In this document: piece by piece, positions 9,398-17,755 of the stretch
Layout: each line of letters begins with the position of its first letter
Position numbering within the stretch: position 1 is the first letter of the stretch
Assembly: GCA_023250955.1 (NCBI GenBank)
Contig: JAHEZQ010000012.1
Location: 1-64,000 of the forward strand
DNA: 64,000 nucleotides
Direction: 5' to 3'
Source: Melioribacter sp.
Lineage (GTDB): Bacteria; Bacteroidota; Ignavibacteria; Ignavibacteriales; Melioribacteraceae
Translations under genes and position numbers: made by a program
The notes under the pieces: model-generated
The model's database searches: none
What the model was told of the DNA's origin: nothing
What the model saw: the letters and a program-made list of their open reading frames with translations, nothing else

Positions 9398-9616
9398 ATG
9401 GCTAAACAAGGACCGATAAAGGTTGACGGAATAGTTACTGAGACATTACCAAATGCACATTTTAAAGTCCGCCTCGATAACGGTCATGAAATACTTGCTC
9501 ATATTTCTGGTAAAATGAGAATGCATTTCATAAAAATTTTGGTTGGTGATAAAGTTGCAATTGAACTTTCACCTTACGATTTGAATAAAGGTAGAATTAC
9601 ATACAGATATAAATAA
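9398..9616 (+). CDS. infA: Translation initiation factor IF-1
   Basis: IF-1 is a 72-residue OB-fold protein that binds the 30S A site during initiation. The sequence [40 protein letters not shown] and the end [16 protein letters not shown] match the family throughout. It starts 3 nt after the map stop and precedes rpmJ, the standard map-infA-rpmJ-rpsM order. Confidence 0.97.
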   Translation: MAKQGPIKVDGIVTETLPNAHFKVRLDNGHEILAHISGKMRMHFIKILVGDKVAIELSPYDLNKGRITYRYK

Positions 9617-9626
9617 CGGAGTAGCA

Positions 9627-9740
9627 ATGAAGGTTCGCTCATCAGTTCGCAAAATATGTGAGAACTGTAAGATAATTAAAAGAAAAGGGGTTGTACGAGT
9701 TATTTGTAAAAACCCTAAACATAAACAGAGACAAGGTTAA
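9627..9740 (+). CDS. rpmJ: 50S ribosomal protein L36, zinc-binding form
   Basis: L36 is the smallest 50S protein and stabilises 23S rRNA. The 37-residue product begins [20 protein letters not shown] and ends NPKHKQRQG. The zinc ligands C11, C14, C27 and H32 are all present, making this the C-plus type. ATG at 9627 follows GGAG 3-7 nt upstream. It lies in the infA-rpmJ-rpsM order. Confidence 0.96.
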   Translation: MKVRSSVRKICENCKIIKRKGVVRVICKNPKHKQRQG

Positions 9741-9758
9741 ACTTAGGAGGTTATAGAT

Positions 9759-10142
9759 TTGGCTCGTTTAGCAGGTATTGATTTACCAAAAAATAAAAAA
9801 GCTTTCATCGGTCTTACTTACATCTTCGGTATCGGTGATAAATCGGCTATGGAAATTCTTACAAGAGCGAATGTTAATCCGAATAAAAAAGTTAGTGAAT
9901 TAACAGAAGAAGAAATTGCAAAGATTCGTTCTGTAATGACTGCTGATTATAAAGTTGAAGGTTCATTAAGAAGTGAAGTTCAACAGAATATTAAACGATT
10001 AATGGATATTGGTTCATACCGAGGTCTTCGTCACAGAAGAAGTTTACCTGTTCGCGGACAACGTACAAGGACTAACTCAAGAACACGTAAAGGAAAACGT
10101 AAAACAGTTGCCGGCAAAAAGAAAACACCGGCTAAGAAGTAA
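9759..10142 (+). CDS. rpsM: 30S ribosomal protein S13
   Basis: S13 binds the 30S head and contacts L5 and P-site tRNA across bridge B1. The 127-aa protein has [31 protein letters not shown] and the strongly conserved segment [19 protein letters not shown]. The last 25 residues are very basic and slightly longer than usual. The start is TTG at 9759 with AGGAGG about 9 nt upstream. Confidence 0.97.
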   Translation: MARLAGIDLPKNKKAFIGLTYIFGIGDKSAMEILTRANVNPNKKVSELTEEEIAKIRSVMTADYKVEGSLRSEVQQNIKRLMDIGSYRGLRHRRSLPVRGQRTRTNSRTRKGKRKTVAGKKKTPAKK

Positions 10143-10169
10143 TTAATTATTTTTTATTGAGGAGTTAAA

Positions 10170-10556
10170 TTGGCAAAAGTTGTTAAAAAGACTAAAAAGA
10201 AAGTTCATGTTGATGCAGTTGGCGTTGCACATATTAAAGCCACTTTCAACAATGTGATTGTTACGATTACAGATATTTATGGAAATACTATTTCTTGGTC
10301 TTCAGCCGGTAAAAACGGTTTTAAGGGTTCAAGAAAAAATACTCCATTTGCTGCACAAGTAACCGCAGAAGCTGCCGGTAAAGAAGCACATGATTTAGGT
10401 CTTAGAAAAATTGATGTGCTTGTTAAAGGTCCCGGTTCAGGAAGAGAAGCAGCAATTAGAGCTTTAAATACAGCAGGATTGGATATTCTATCAATAAAAG
10501 ATCAAACGCCAATTCCTCATAATGGTTGCAGACCACCAAAACGCAGAAGAGTTTAA
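10170..10556 (+). CDS. rpsK: 30S ribosomal protein S11
   Basis: S11 lies on the platform of the 30S subunit near the mRNA exit. The 128-aa product shows [55 protein letters not shown], and the end [16 protein letters not shown], all diagnostic. The start is TTG at 10170 behind GAGGAG. Confidence 0.97.
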   Translation: MAKVVKKTKKKVHVDAVGVAHIKATFNNVIVTITDIYGNTISWSSAGKNGFKGSRKNTPFAAQVTAEAAGKEAHDLGLRKIDVLVKGPGSGREAAIRALNTAGLDILSIKDQTPIPHNGCRPPKRRRV

Positions 10557-10572
10557 TCAGGAGAAACTTTAG

Positions 10573-11199
10573 ATGGCAAGATACACTGGCCCGAGTTGCA
10601 GATTATGCAGAAGGGAAAAAACAAAATTATTTTTAAAAGGATCTAAGTGCTTATCCGAAAAATGTCCGTTGGAACAGAAGAATTATGCACCTGGGCAGCA
10701 CGGATTAACAAGAAGAACTAAATTTTCTGAATATGGTGTTCAGCTTAGAGAAAAACAGAAAGTAAAAAGAATTTATGGATTGCAGGAAACTCAATTCCAT
10801 AATTATTTTGATAAAGCAATTCATCAAAAAGGTATTACCGGCGGTAACTTAATTAAACTTTTGGAAAAGAGATTGGATAATACAATTTTCCGTCTTGGAT
10901 TTGCACCTTCAAGAAAATCTGCCCGACAATTAATTCTTCACAGACATTTTACTGTTAACGGGCAAATAGTTGATATTCCTTCATTCTCACTTTCTTCCGG
11001 CGATGTAATTTCTGTTAGAGAAAAAAGTAAAAAGCTTGACGCTATTCACAATTCCTTGAGAAGAACAAAAGACAACGTTTACAGTTGGTTGTCAGTAGAT
11101 AAAGCTACTCTTTCCGGAACATTCTTAAATATTCCTGAAAGAGAAGATATTCCATTGAATGCAAACGAACAATTGATTGTAGAGTTGTATTCTAAGTAA
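10573..11199 (+). CDS. rpsD: 30S ribosomal protein S4, with zinc-type cysteines
   Basis: S4 starts 30S assembly and, in E. coli, represses the alpha operon. The 208-aa protein has an N-terminal four-cysteine cluster (C9, C12, C26, C31) typical of zinc-binding S4, the NYAPGQHG segment, and an S4 RNA-binding domain (LEKRLDNTIFRLGFAPSRKS, ARQLILHRHFTVNG). ATG start behind AGGAGA. It sits directly before rpoA as in other bacteria. Confidence 0.97.
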   Translation: MARYTGPSCRLCRREKTKLFLKGSKCLSEKCPLEQKNYAPGQHGLTRRTKFSEYGVQLREKQKVKRIYGLQETQFHNYFDKAIHQKGITGGNLIKLLEKRLDNTIFRLGFAPSRKSARQLILHRHFTVNGQIVDIPSFSLSSGDVISVREKSKKLDAIHNSLRRTKDNVYSWLSVDKATLSGTFLNIPEREDIPLNANEQLIVELYSK

Positions 11200-11225
11200 T
11201 TATAAAATTATAAAGAGGATACTAA

Positions 11226-12221
11226 ATGAGTTATCCATTCATAAAGATGCCCGATGGTGTCGTACTCGATGAATCTTCAAGTAAAGAAAATTTTGGAAGA
11301 TTTATGATCCAACCTCTTGAGAGAGGATTTGGAGTTACATTAGGCAATGCTTTAAGAAGAGTGTTGTTATCATCCCTTACCGGAGCCGCAGTTACTGCTA
11401 TTAAAATTGAGGGTGTGTTACATGAGTTTTCAACAATTCCCGGTGTAGTTGAAGACGTTACCGAACTTATTCTTAATTTGAAAAAAGTTAGAATGAGAAT
11501 CGTTAATAAGAAAGTTACCGGTTGTGAAATTTCTTTTACTGGGTCAAAGGAATTTAGAGCAGGAGATATTCAAAAAGCTTGTCCGGATATTGAAATATTA
11601 AACCCAGATCTTCACATTGCCCGCTTGAACTCTGATGCAAAGTTGAATATGGAATTAAAGTTCGGTGTTGGAAAAGGATATGTTCCTTCCAACGAACAAA
11701 AAATTCCGGAAATGACTATTGGATCAATCCCGATTGATTCTATATTTACACCGATCATTAATGTTCATTATAATGTTGAAAATGTTCGTATTGGTGAAAG
11801 AAATGATTTTGAAAAACTATCGGTTGATATTCAAACTGACGGATCAATTACACCTGAAGAAGCTCTTTCCTGTTCAGCTAAAATATTAAAAGATCATATT
11901 CAGATGTTCATCAATTTTGATGCAGAACCTGAAGAAGAAAAAGTCGAAAATGAAAAAGACGCTGAAGCAGAAAGAATTAAAAAAATTCTTTTAACAAGCG
12001 TTGATGATCTTGAGTTAAGTGTCCGTTCACATAATTGCTTAAAAGCCGCAAACATCAAAAATCTGTCCGATCTAGTTAAAAGAGATGAAAGCGAAATGCT
12101 TAAGTTCAGAAATTTCGGAAGAAAATCTTTGGCTGAGTTGATCGAGATCGTTGAAAATTACGGACTTGAGTTCGGTATGGATGTTGACAAGTATATAAAA
12201 GATAAACCAGAAAACAACTAG
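11226..12221 (+). CDS. rpoA: DNA-directed RNA polymerase subunit alpha
   Basis: RpoA dimerises to nucleate RNA polymerase and contacts promoter UP elements and activators. The 331-residue protein has the N-terminal assembly domain (FMIQPLERGFGVTLGNALRR, LSSLTGAAVTAIKIEGVLHE) and, after an acidic linker near residues 235-250, the C-terminal helix-hairpin-helix domain (SVDDLELSVRSHNCLKAANI, FGRKSLAEL). Length and operon position are normal. Confidence 0.98.
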   Translation: MSYPFIKMPDGVVLDESSSKENFGRFMIQPLERGFGVTLGNALRRVLLSSLTGAAVTAIKIEGVLHEFSTIPGVVEDVTELILNLKKVRMRIVNKKVTGCEISFTGSKEFRAGDIQKACPDIEILNPDLHIARLNSDAKLNMELKFGVGKGYVPSNEQKIPEMTIGSIPIDSIFTPIINVHYNVENVRIGERNDFEKLSVDIQTDGSITPEEALSCSAKILKDHIQMFINFDAEPEEEKVENEKDAEAERIKKILLTSVDDLELSVRSHNCLKAANIKNLSDLVKRDESEMLKFRNFGRKSLAELIEIVENYGLEFGMDVDKYIKDKPENN

Positions 12222-12241
12222 TATTTCCAGAAGGTTAAAGA

Positions 12242-12814
12242 ATGAGACATAGAGTTAAAGGAAGAAAATTAGGTAGAACAGCAAGTCACAGACTTGCGTT
12301 ATTAAGATCATTAGCAGCATCATTATTAAAACACAAAAAGATTACAACAACAACTGCTAAAGCTAAAGAACTACGCGGGTTTGTTGAACCTTTGATCACA
12401 AAAGCAAAAACTGATTCTGTTCATGCAAGAAGATATGTCTCTGCACAAATTAACGATAGAGAAATTGTATCAGGATTATTTTCTGATATTATTCCGAAAA
12501 TAGGTGATAGAGCTGGTGGTTATACACGCGTTGTTCGTTTAGGTCAGAGAAAAGGTGATGGCGCTGAAATGGCTATTATTGAATTAGTAGATTTTAGCGG
12601 ATTAATAAAACCAAAAACACCAAAGAAAACTAAGGATGAAGAGAAACCAACTGACACAAAAGTAGAAGAAACAAAGGCTGAAGAAAAGAAAGCTGAAAAA
12701 CCAAAAAAGAAAACAGCTCCAAAATCCAAAAGAGAAAAAACACCTAAAGAAAAACCGGGTGTAAAAGAGAAAAAAGTTAAGACTACTAAAACTCCGCAGA
12801 AAAAAGGCAGTTGA
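12242..12814 (+). CDS. rplQ: 50S ribosomal protein L17 with long Lys/Glu C-terminal tail
   Basis: L17 sits near the exit tunnel. Residues 1-120 are a standard L17 (MRHRVKGRKLGRTASHRLAL, KHKKITTTTAKAKELRGFVE, VVRLGQRKGDGAEMAIIELV). Residues from about 122 to 190 form a low-complexity tail of Lys, Glu, Thr and Pro, making the protein about 70 residues longer than the family's usual 115-130. There is no frame break, and the terminator follows 26 nt past the stop. The tail is probably disordered; its function is unknown. Confidence 0.96.
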   Translation: MRHRVKGRKLGRTASHRLALLRSLAASLLKHKKITTTTAKAKELRGFVEPLITKAKTDSVHARRYVSAQINDREIVSGLFSDIIPKIGDRAGGYTRVVRLGQRKGDGAEMAIIELVDFSGLIKPKTPKKTKDEEKPTDTKVEETKAEEKKAEKPKKKTAPKSKREKTPKEKPGVKEKKVKTTKTPQKKGS

Positions 12815-12840
12815 TAAAATAAATCATAAATTATTTTGAA

Positions 12841-12870
12841 AAGAGTAATCGGCTTCGGTTACTCTTTTTT
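12841..12870 (+). terminator. Intrinsic terminator ending the ribosomal operon
   Basis: AAGAGTAA pairs with TTACTCTT, extended by a G-U and two CG pairs around a GCTT loop, and runs into TTTTTTG. It is the first convincing terminator in the ribosomal cluster and lies 26 nt after rplQ. The stem ends 6 nt before the engB start, so engB would need read-through or a promoter that is not obvious here. Confidence 0.85.
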
Positions 12871-12876
12871 GTTTCT

Positions 12877-13458
12877 ATGAAAAAAATTGAATTCATCAAA
12901 CCAGTTTATAATCTAACAGAACTACCGAAACAAGATTTGCCTACTGTAGTTCTATGCGGCCGTTCAAATGTTGGAAAGTCTTCATTTATAAATTCCTTGT
13001 TTAATACAAAATTAGCTAAGACTTCCTCTCACCCGGGTAAAACCCGTTCCATAAATTATTATTTGATTGAGGATAAATTTTTTTTAGTTGACCTACCAGG
13101 TTTTGGTTATGCACGTGTATCAAAAAGTGAACGGGATGCATGGCAGCATTTGTTAGAGAAATATTTCTCACTTAATAAAAATATTGCTCTAGCAGTTCAT
13201 TTAATTGATAGTCGTCATGACCCAATGCAGTTGGATATCGAACTGAATGAATTCCTGCACAATCAGGAAATCCCGTATTTTGTTATTCTTAACAAATCAG
13301 ATAAACTAAAACAATCCGAGCTGGCTTCAGCACGAAAGCAAATCACTAAATTTTTCCCTGAGCTTATATATGCCGAGAATATGCTTTTCTATTCCACGAT
13401 AAAGGGTACAGGCAAAAAAGAAGTAGTGAAGTTGCTTTCCTCGCTTTTCCTTATATGA
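12877..13458 (+). CDS. engB: Ribosome biogenesis GTPase EngB (YsxC/YihA)
   Basis: EngB is an essential small GTPase required for late 50S assembly. The 193-aa protein has the G1 P-loop GRSNVGKSS (residues 28-36), the TRSINYY switch region, G3 DLPG (72-75), and G4 NKSD (139-142). Length fits the family (about 200 aa). Its place just after the ribosomal operon suits its role. The ATG start lies directly after the rplQ terminator hairpin. Confidence 0.95.
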   Translation: MKKIEFIKPVYNLTELPKQDLPTVVLCGRSNVGKSSFINSLFNTKLAKTSSHPGKTRSINYYLIEDKFFLVDLPGFGYARVSKSERDAWQHLLEKYFSLNKNIALAVHLIDSRHDPMQLDIELNEFLHNQEIPYFVILNKSDKLKQSELASARKQITKFFPELIYAENMLFYSTIKGTGKKEVVKLLSSLFLI

Positions 13459-13550
13459 AAATCTCTTAAATCTTTCTTATTATTGAATGTAAAGTTGTAG
13501 GTAATAACAATTTAGAGCATATTTCTTCCACTAGATCTTAAGAAGGGCGG

Positions 13551-15428
13551 ATGGGAATTACAGAAAAAATCAGAAAGAGAATTTTCATTTTCTTATTTAT
13601 TCCGATCCTCGTCGTAATTCCATTTTTTACCGATGATTTAACTCTCAAAATTATTTCCGGTGTTATACTTCTTGTTTACGCTGGCTTCATTATCTTTTTG
13701 CGCGATTCGATGAGAAGTAGTGCAGTTGATAATGATGTAGATTTGCAATCAGAACTTTTTGAAGAAGACGATGCAATTGTAAAAGACCGATATGAAACAG
13801 ATGCAGGTGAAGATTTCAAAATAATTTCTCCTACAAAAAATATTGAAGTAATTACAGCAGATAATTTCGCTACAAGCATTAACAGTGGTAATAAAAATCT
13901 TTTTAAACCTCCCGATTTTAAGCAGAATTTTGAAAAGATTGTTCACGAAGAGCTCCCGGAAGATGTTAATCATGATGAGCAATTCGGTTTTGTACTTGAA
14001 AAAATATTAAATGTAGTAAAAGATTCTTTTATGGCACACACTGCAGCTTTTTTCTGGTATAATAAAAACAGAAAACGGCTTACACTTGAACGTTATGTAA
14101 CAAGCTCATCACAAATAACACAACAAAAATTTGATCTCGAAGATGATATACTAGGAAAAATTGTTCAAAAAGAAGAACCTGAGTTGTTAACTGATATTTC
14201 TTCAAATGCTGAAATTGATGTAATAAGATATTACAGCGCTCCGCAAGGAATAAAGAGTTTTGTCGGTGTGCCATTATTCTATGGTAAATCATTAACAGGC
14301 ATTCTTGTTCTCGACTCTAAAGTAAATGATGCATTTGGAATTGAACAAGTGTATGCACTCGGCAGAATTGTCCGTGTCATTTCAATAATTATTACATTGT
14401 TTGAAGAAAAATTTTCCGAATCTCAAGCTGAGTTGAGATTAAATACTCTGCTCAATATGTTGAGTCACGATAAAAAGATTGAATCTGAGTCCGATCTTCA
14501 TAGAACTATTGAAAATGCTGTGCAGGGTTTAATGGATTGGGATTCATTTACCTTTGTTTCTTATTATCCGACGGAACAAAAATTCAAGACCTCAAAGATC
14601 ATAAACAAAACTTCGTTAAAGTATGTTGGTGAAAATTTAGAAGTTGATCTTTCCGGCACTTTGGTCGGCAAGGCTATATTAAGCGCTACTCCGGTAAAAA
14701 TTGATGATACTTCAATTTCGGAAATTCCGCGTTTTGCAAAAAGCGAAGATGTTAGTTTCGATGGCTCTTTTCTCGCAATTCCTTTAGTTCATGATGAACA
14801 AAACTTTGGAGTTCTATGTTTCGAAAGTTTGAAGAAAAATGTTTATTCGAATAATGAAGTTACTTTTATAAAGAATGCAACTAAAATATTTGCTTTCATA
14901 CTTCACTCATATTCAACAATAAGTGTTCTAAAAAGTTTGCTTTCGGTTGATGCCGAGACAAAAACTTTGAATTATGATTCGTTCCTCGAACGGTTTACGG
15001 TTGATCTTGTCCGCAGCAAGGAATTAGGAATTCAAGGTGCCATTGCAATGATTAAGATTGATGATTTCTTGGAACAAGATTCATTATTCGAAAGCGATCC
15101 GTTTCCAAAAATCGTTCGCGTAGTTTCACAAATCATCAAAGATGAAATGACACCATTAAATTTGATTGGGCGGTTAAGCCAAAAAGTTTTTGCTGTATAT
15201 TTTTTCAATATGTCTCCTAAAGATGTTTTTCTGTGGGCAGAAAAATTACGAATTAAAATTGCGCGCAAACCGATTGCCATAGTCTCAAAGCAAACAACAT
15301 TTACTGTTTCAATCGGAGTTGCTTCAACAACAAACAAAACCGATGTTCAAGAGATCTTAACTAATGCTGACCTTGCACTAAAAAAAGCCTTAGAAAAAGG
15401 CGGCAACACGGTAAAAAGTATCAACTAA
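13551..15428 (+). CDS. Membrane protein with two GAF domains and a degenerate GGDEF domain
   Basis: The 625-aa protein begins with two hydrophobic segments (about residues 12-50), then an acidic linker, a first GAF-like domain (about 155-285), a second (about 305-455), and a C-terminal GGDEF-family fold (about 465-625) that ends with the typical segment TVSIGVAS and NADLALKKALEKGGN. Where the catalytic GGDEF should stand the sequence reads RLSQKVF (R541 to F547), so diguanylate cyclase activity is unlikely. GAF domains bind small ligands or mediate dimerisation; a sensory or scaffolding role is inferred. It starts with ATG behind AAGGGCGG and precedes deoB by 16 nt. Confidence 0.8.
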   Translation: MGITEKIRKRIFIFLFIPILVVIPFFTDDLTLKIISGVILLVYAGFIIFLRDSMRSSAVDNDVDLQSELFEEDDAIVKDRYETDAGEDFKIISPTKNIEVITADNFATSINSGNKNLFKPPDFKQNFEKIVHEELPEDVNHDEQFGFVLEKILNVVKDSFMAHTAAFFWYNKNRKRLTLERYVTSSSQITQQKFDLEDDILGKIVQKEEPELLTDISSNAEIDVIRYYSAPQGIKSFVGVPLFYGKSLTGILVLDSKVNDAFGIEQVYALGRIVRVISIIITLFEEKFSESQAELRLNTLLNMLSHDKKIESESDLHRTIENAVQGLMDWDSFTFVSYYPTEQKFKTSKIINKTSLKYVGENLEVDLSGTLVGKAILSATPVKIDDTSISEIPRFAKSEDVSFDGSFLAIPLVHDEQNFGVLCFESLKKNVYSNNEVTFIKNATKIFAFILHSYSTISVLKSLLSVDAETKTLNYDSFLERFTVDLVRSKELGIQGAIAMIKIDDFLEQDSLFESDPFPKIVRVVSQIIKDEMTPLNLIGRLSQKVFAVYFFNMSPKDVFLWAEKLRIKIARKPIAIVSKQTTFTVSIGVASTTNKTDVQEILTNADLALKKALEKGGNTVKSIN

Positions 15429-15444
15429 CATTCGAAAGAATCCA

Positions 15445-16608
15445 GTGAACAATTTTTTTATTATAGTTCTCGATGGTGTCGGGATTGGTGAACTGCCCGA
15501 TGCAAAAAATTATTCGGACCAAGGTAGTAACACACTTGGCAATATGGCAAATCGTCTTGGCGGTTTGAATTTACCAACTCTTGAAAAATTTGGACTAGGA
15601 AATATTAATGCCATCCTTGGTATTAAAGCTCAAAATCAACCCTTAGCTTCATATGGAAAATTATCAGAGATTTCACCAGGAAAAGATTCTACTACCGGAC
15701 ATTGGGAATTGGGTGGACTAAAAGTAGAAATAGATTTTCCATTTTATCCGGATGGATTTCCGCAAGAACTTATCAATAGATTTTTAAATGCCACAAGTTT
15801 GAAAGGTATTCTCGGAAATTATGCTGCATCTGGCACTGAAATTATTAAAGACCTCGGTGCTGAACATGTAAAAACCGGCTATCCAATTGTTTATACTTCT
15901 GCCGATTCTGTTTTTCAAATTGCAGCGCACGAAGAAGTAATACCTCTGAATAAACTTTACGAAATTTGTACGATTGCACGTGAAAAAGTTTTAATTGGTA
16001 AAGACGCCGTTGGAAGAATTATTGCTAGACCATTCATTGGAAAGGAAGGAAATTTTACACGTACAACAAATCGAAAAGATTTTTCTCTTGATCCTCCTGC
16101 GCCAACAATATTGGATTTTTGCTTGAATGAAGGAATTGAAACTTATGCGATCGGGAAAGTGAATGACTTATTCAATTATCAAGGGATAAAGCATAAACTA
16201 AAAACAAAATCTAATCAAGAAGGAATTGAAAAAATAATTGAGACAGCAAAAAATGTAAAAGGATCATTCATTTTTACCAATCTTGTAGATTTTGATGTTT
16301 ACTACGGTCATCGAAACGATCCGGAAGGATTATACAACGCTCTAAAAGAATTTGATACACGGTTACCGGAGATCGTAAACTGTCTTGATGAAACAGATCG
16401 TTTAATACTAACAGCAGATCACGGAAATGACCCGACTGATATAAGTACGGATCATACGCGGGAATATGTGCCGCTACTCTATTATAGAAAAAATGTTCAT
16501 GGCAAGGATTTAGGTACACGAAAAACTTTTTCTGATGTTGCCCAAACTGTTGCACAATATTTTAAGATCAATAATGATTTGAAAGGGACAAGTTTTTTAA
16601 ATGAGTAA
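15445..16608 (+). CDS. deoB: Phosphopentomutase
   Basis: DeoB interconverts (deoxy)ribose 1-phosphate and 5-phosphate in nucleoside salvage. It belongs to the alkaline phosphatase superfamily with two Mn ions. The 387-aa protein has the N-terminal metal motif LDGVGIGELPDA (D10), the active-site segment PGKDSTTGHWE, and the C-terminal metal motifs TADHGNDP (D325, H326) and TDHTREYVPLL. Length is typical. The start is GTG at 15445. Its last 8 nt overlap the next ORF, so it appears to head the cluster that includes the BMC-P genes. Confidence 0.94.
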   Translation: MNNFFIIVLDGVGIGELPDAKNYSDQGSNTLGNMANRLGGLNLPTLEKFGLGNINAILGIKAQNQPLASYGKLSEISPGKDSTTGHWELGGLKVEIDFPFYPDGFPQELINRFLNATSLKGILGNYAASGTEIIKDLGAEHVKTGYPIVYTSADSVFQIAAHEEVIPLNKLYEICTIAREKVLIGKDAVGRIIARPFIGKEGNFTRTTNRKDFSLDPPAPTILDFCLNEGIETYAIGKVNDLFNYQGIKHKLKTKSNQEGIEKIIETAKNVKGSFIFTNLVDFDVYYGHRNDPEGLYNALKEFDTRLPEIVNCLDETDRLILTADHGNDPTDISTDHTREYVPLLYYRKNVHGKDLGTRKTFSDVAQTVAQYFKINNDLKGTSFLNE

Positions 16609-16795
16609 AGAAGAAATTAAAAAAAACACTACTACTGATTTAGCCAATGAAATCAAGAACAAAACACTATTCGTAAAAATTAAACTGTTACAATCATTAC
16701 CTGATGAAATAATTTACGACTTCTTAAATGGCAAAAGTGTTTTAAGTACAACAAATTTTAAAAATAAATTTCTCCCACATGCCGAACAAAATTGA
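16601..16795 (+). CDS. Small hypothetical protein, possible antitoxin partner of the PIN protein
   Basis: This 64-residue ORF overlaps the deoB stop by 8 nt and the following PIN-domain gene by 17 nt. It is Lys/Asn-rich and charged, with a predicted helical N-terminal half (KEEIKKNTTTDLANEIKNKT) and the segment VKIKLLQSLPDEIIYDFLNG. No family was recognised. Its size and overlap with a VapC-like gene are what one expects of an antitoxin, but it shows no clear VapB/AbrB or ribbon-helix-helix signature. The function is an inference from position only. Confidence 0.6.
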   Translation: MSKEEIKKNTTTDLANEIKNKTLFVKIKLLQSLPDEIIYDFLNGKSVLSTTNFKNKFLPHAEQN

Positions 16796-17171
16796 ATACT
16801 TGATTGACACAGATATATTTGTAGATCATCTTACCCAAAAAGATAATTCTGCTTTATCTGATCTTGAAATTGCGATGTCAACCGGAATGTGTTTCACTTC
16901 AGTAATACAAGCATCCGAATTATATTTTTATGCATCAGACCAGATAGAGAAAAAAGGTGTTGATTCAGTAATGCGTGCAATGAAAGTTTTAGGCATTCAT
17001 CCGAGATATAGTTTGACCATTTCAGTTTTTTTTAATAAAGTTGCGACCACACGTGACGCAATTGTTTGTTCTGTTGCAAAGAATAATAAACTTCCTATTT
17101 TTACAAACGATCGTTACAGATATAAAGAGAGCGGAATTAAAATAATTACATCATTAGAATTGAGAGGATGA
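16779..17171 (+). CDS. PIN-domain protein (VapC-like ribonuclease)
   Basis: PIN domains are Mg-dependent ribonucleases; many are toxins of VapBC systems. The 130-aa protein keeps the acidic catalytic set: D10/D12 in LIDTDIFVD, E47 in QASELYFYA, D93 in TTRDAIVCSVA, and D111 in FTNDRYRY. Length matches VapC. The start ATG at 16779 lies inside the preceding 64-aa ORF. The gene is followed after one base by a microcompartment pentamer gene, an unusual neighbour. It could be a toxin or a regulatory RNase; the catalytic residues suggest it is active. Confidence 0.82.
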   Translation: MPNKIEYLIDTDIFVDHLTQKDNSALSDLEIAMSTGMCFTSVIQASELYFYASDQIEKKGVDSVMRAMKVLGIHPRYSLTISVFFNKVATTRDAIVCSVAKNNKLPIFTNDRYRYKESGIKIITSLELRG

Positions 17172-17172
17172 A

Positions 17173-17472
17173 TTGATACTTGGTAAAGTTATTGGAACTG
17201 TATGGTCAACGCGTAAAGACGAAAATCTTGTAGGAGCCAAATTTTTAATTGTTCGTCACATTGATCTGGAATATAAACCGAAAGATGCAACTGTTATCGC
17301 AGTTGATTCTGTTGGTGCCGGAGTTGGTGAAATAGTAATTGTTGCACAAGGCAGTTCCGCCCGTCAAACAACATTTACCAAAAACAAACCAATAGATGCT
17401 GTGATTATGGCCATTGTTGATAAACTTGATATCTCAGTTAAAGAAAAACAAAAAGAAACCGTAGTTGTCTAA
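17173..17472 (+). CDS. Bacterial microcompartment pentamer-type shell protein 1 (EutN/CcmL family)
   Basis: BMC-P proteins form pentamers that cap the vertices of microcompartment shells. The 99-aa sequence starts MILGKVIGTVWSTRKDENLV and contains the family's key segment DSVGAGVGEIVIVAQGSSAR (residues 45-64). The start is TTG at 17173. The last nine residues are a charged tail absent from the second copy. It overlaps the next paralog by one base (TAATG). No BMC-H (hexamer) gene or encapsulated enzyme is seen in the window, so either the main shell operon is elsewhere or these proteins act alone. Confidence 0.9.
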   Translation: MILGKVIGTVWSTRKDENLVGAKFLIVRHIDLEYKPKDATVIAVDSVGAGVGEIVIVAQGSSARQTTFTKNKPIDAVIMAIVDKLDISVKEKQKETVVV

Positions 17473-17741
17473 TGCAGCTTGGAAAAATCATCGGAACAAT
17501 TTGGGCAACAAGAAAATACGAAGCTGTTACAGGTTATAAAATGCAATTTGTCCAGCCAATTAATTCTGAGGGCAAGAATATTGGAGAGCCGATCATAGCG
17601 TTAGATACAGTTGGAGCCGGTCCTGGAGAAATAATTTATTTTGTTACAGCAAGCGAAGCTGTTATTCCTCTTGATGTGGATATGGCTCCGGTTGATGCTT
17701 CAATCGTTGGAATAGTTGATTCAATTAATATAGAGTCCTAG
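17472..17741 (+). CDS. Bacterial microcompartment pentamer-type shell protein 2 (EutN/CcmL family)
   Basis: This second BMC-P paralog has 89 residues, with [20 protein letters not shown] at the N terminus and [20 protein letters not shown] (residues 44-63) in the core. It lacks the SSAR sequence of its neighbour at the position that normally follows the glycine-rich loop, so the two are diverged and probably not interchangeable. It is translationally coupled to the first copy and lies 14 nt before rpoD. A shell-vertex role is known for the family; the substrate and compartment are unknown. Confidence 0.9.
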   Translation: MQLGKIIGTIWATRKYEAVTGYKMQFVQPINSEGKNIGEPIIALDTVGAGPGEIIYFVTASEAVIPLDVDMAPVDASIVGIVDSINIES

Positions 17742-17755
17742 CGGGAGATTTAATT

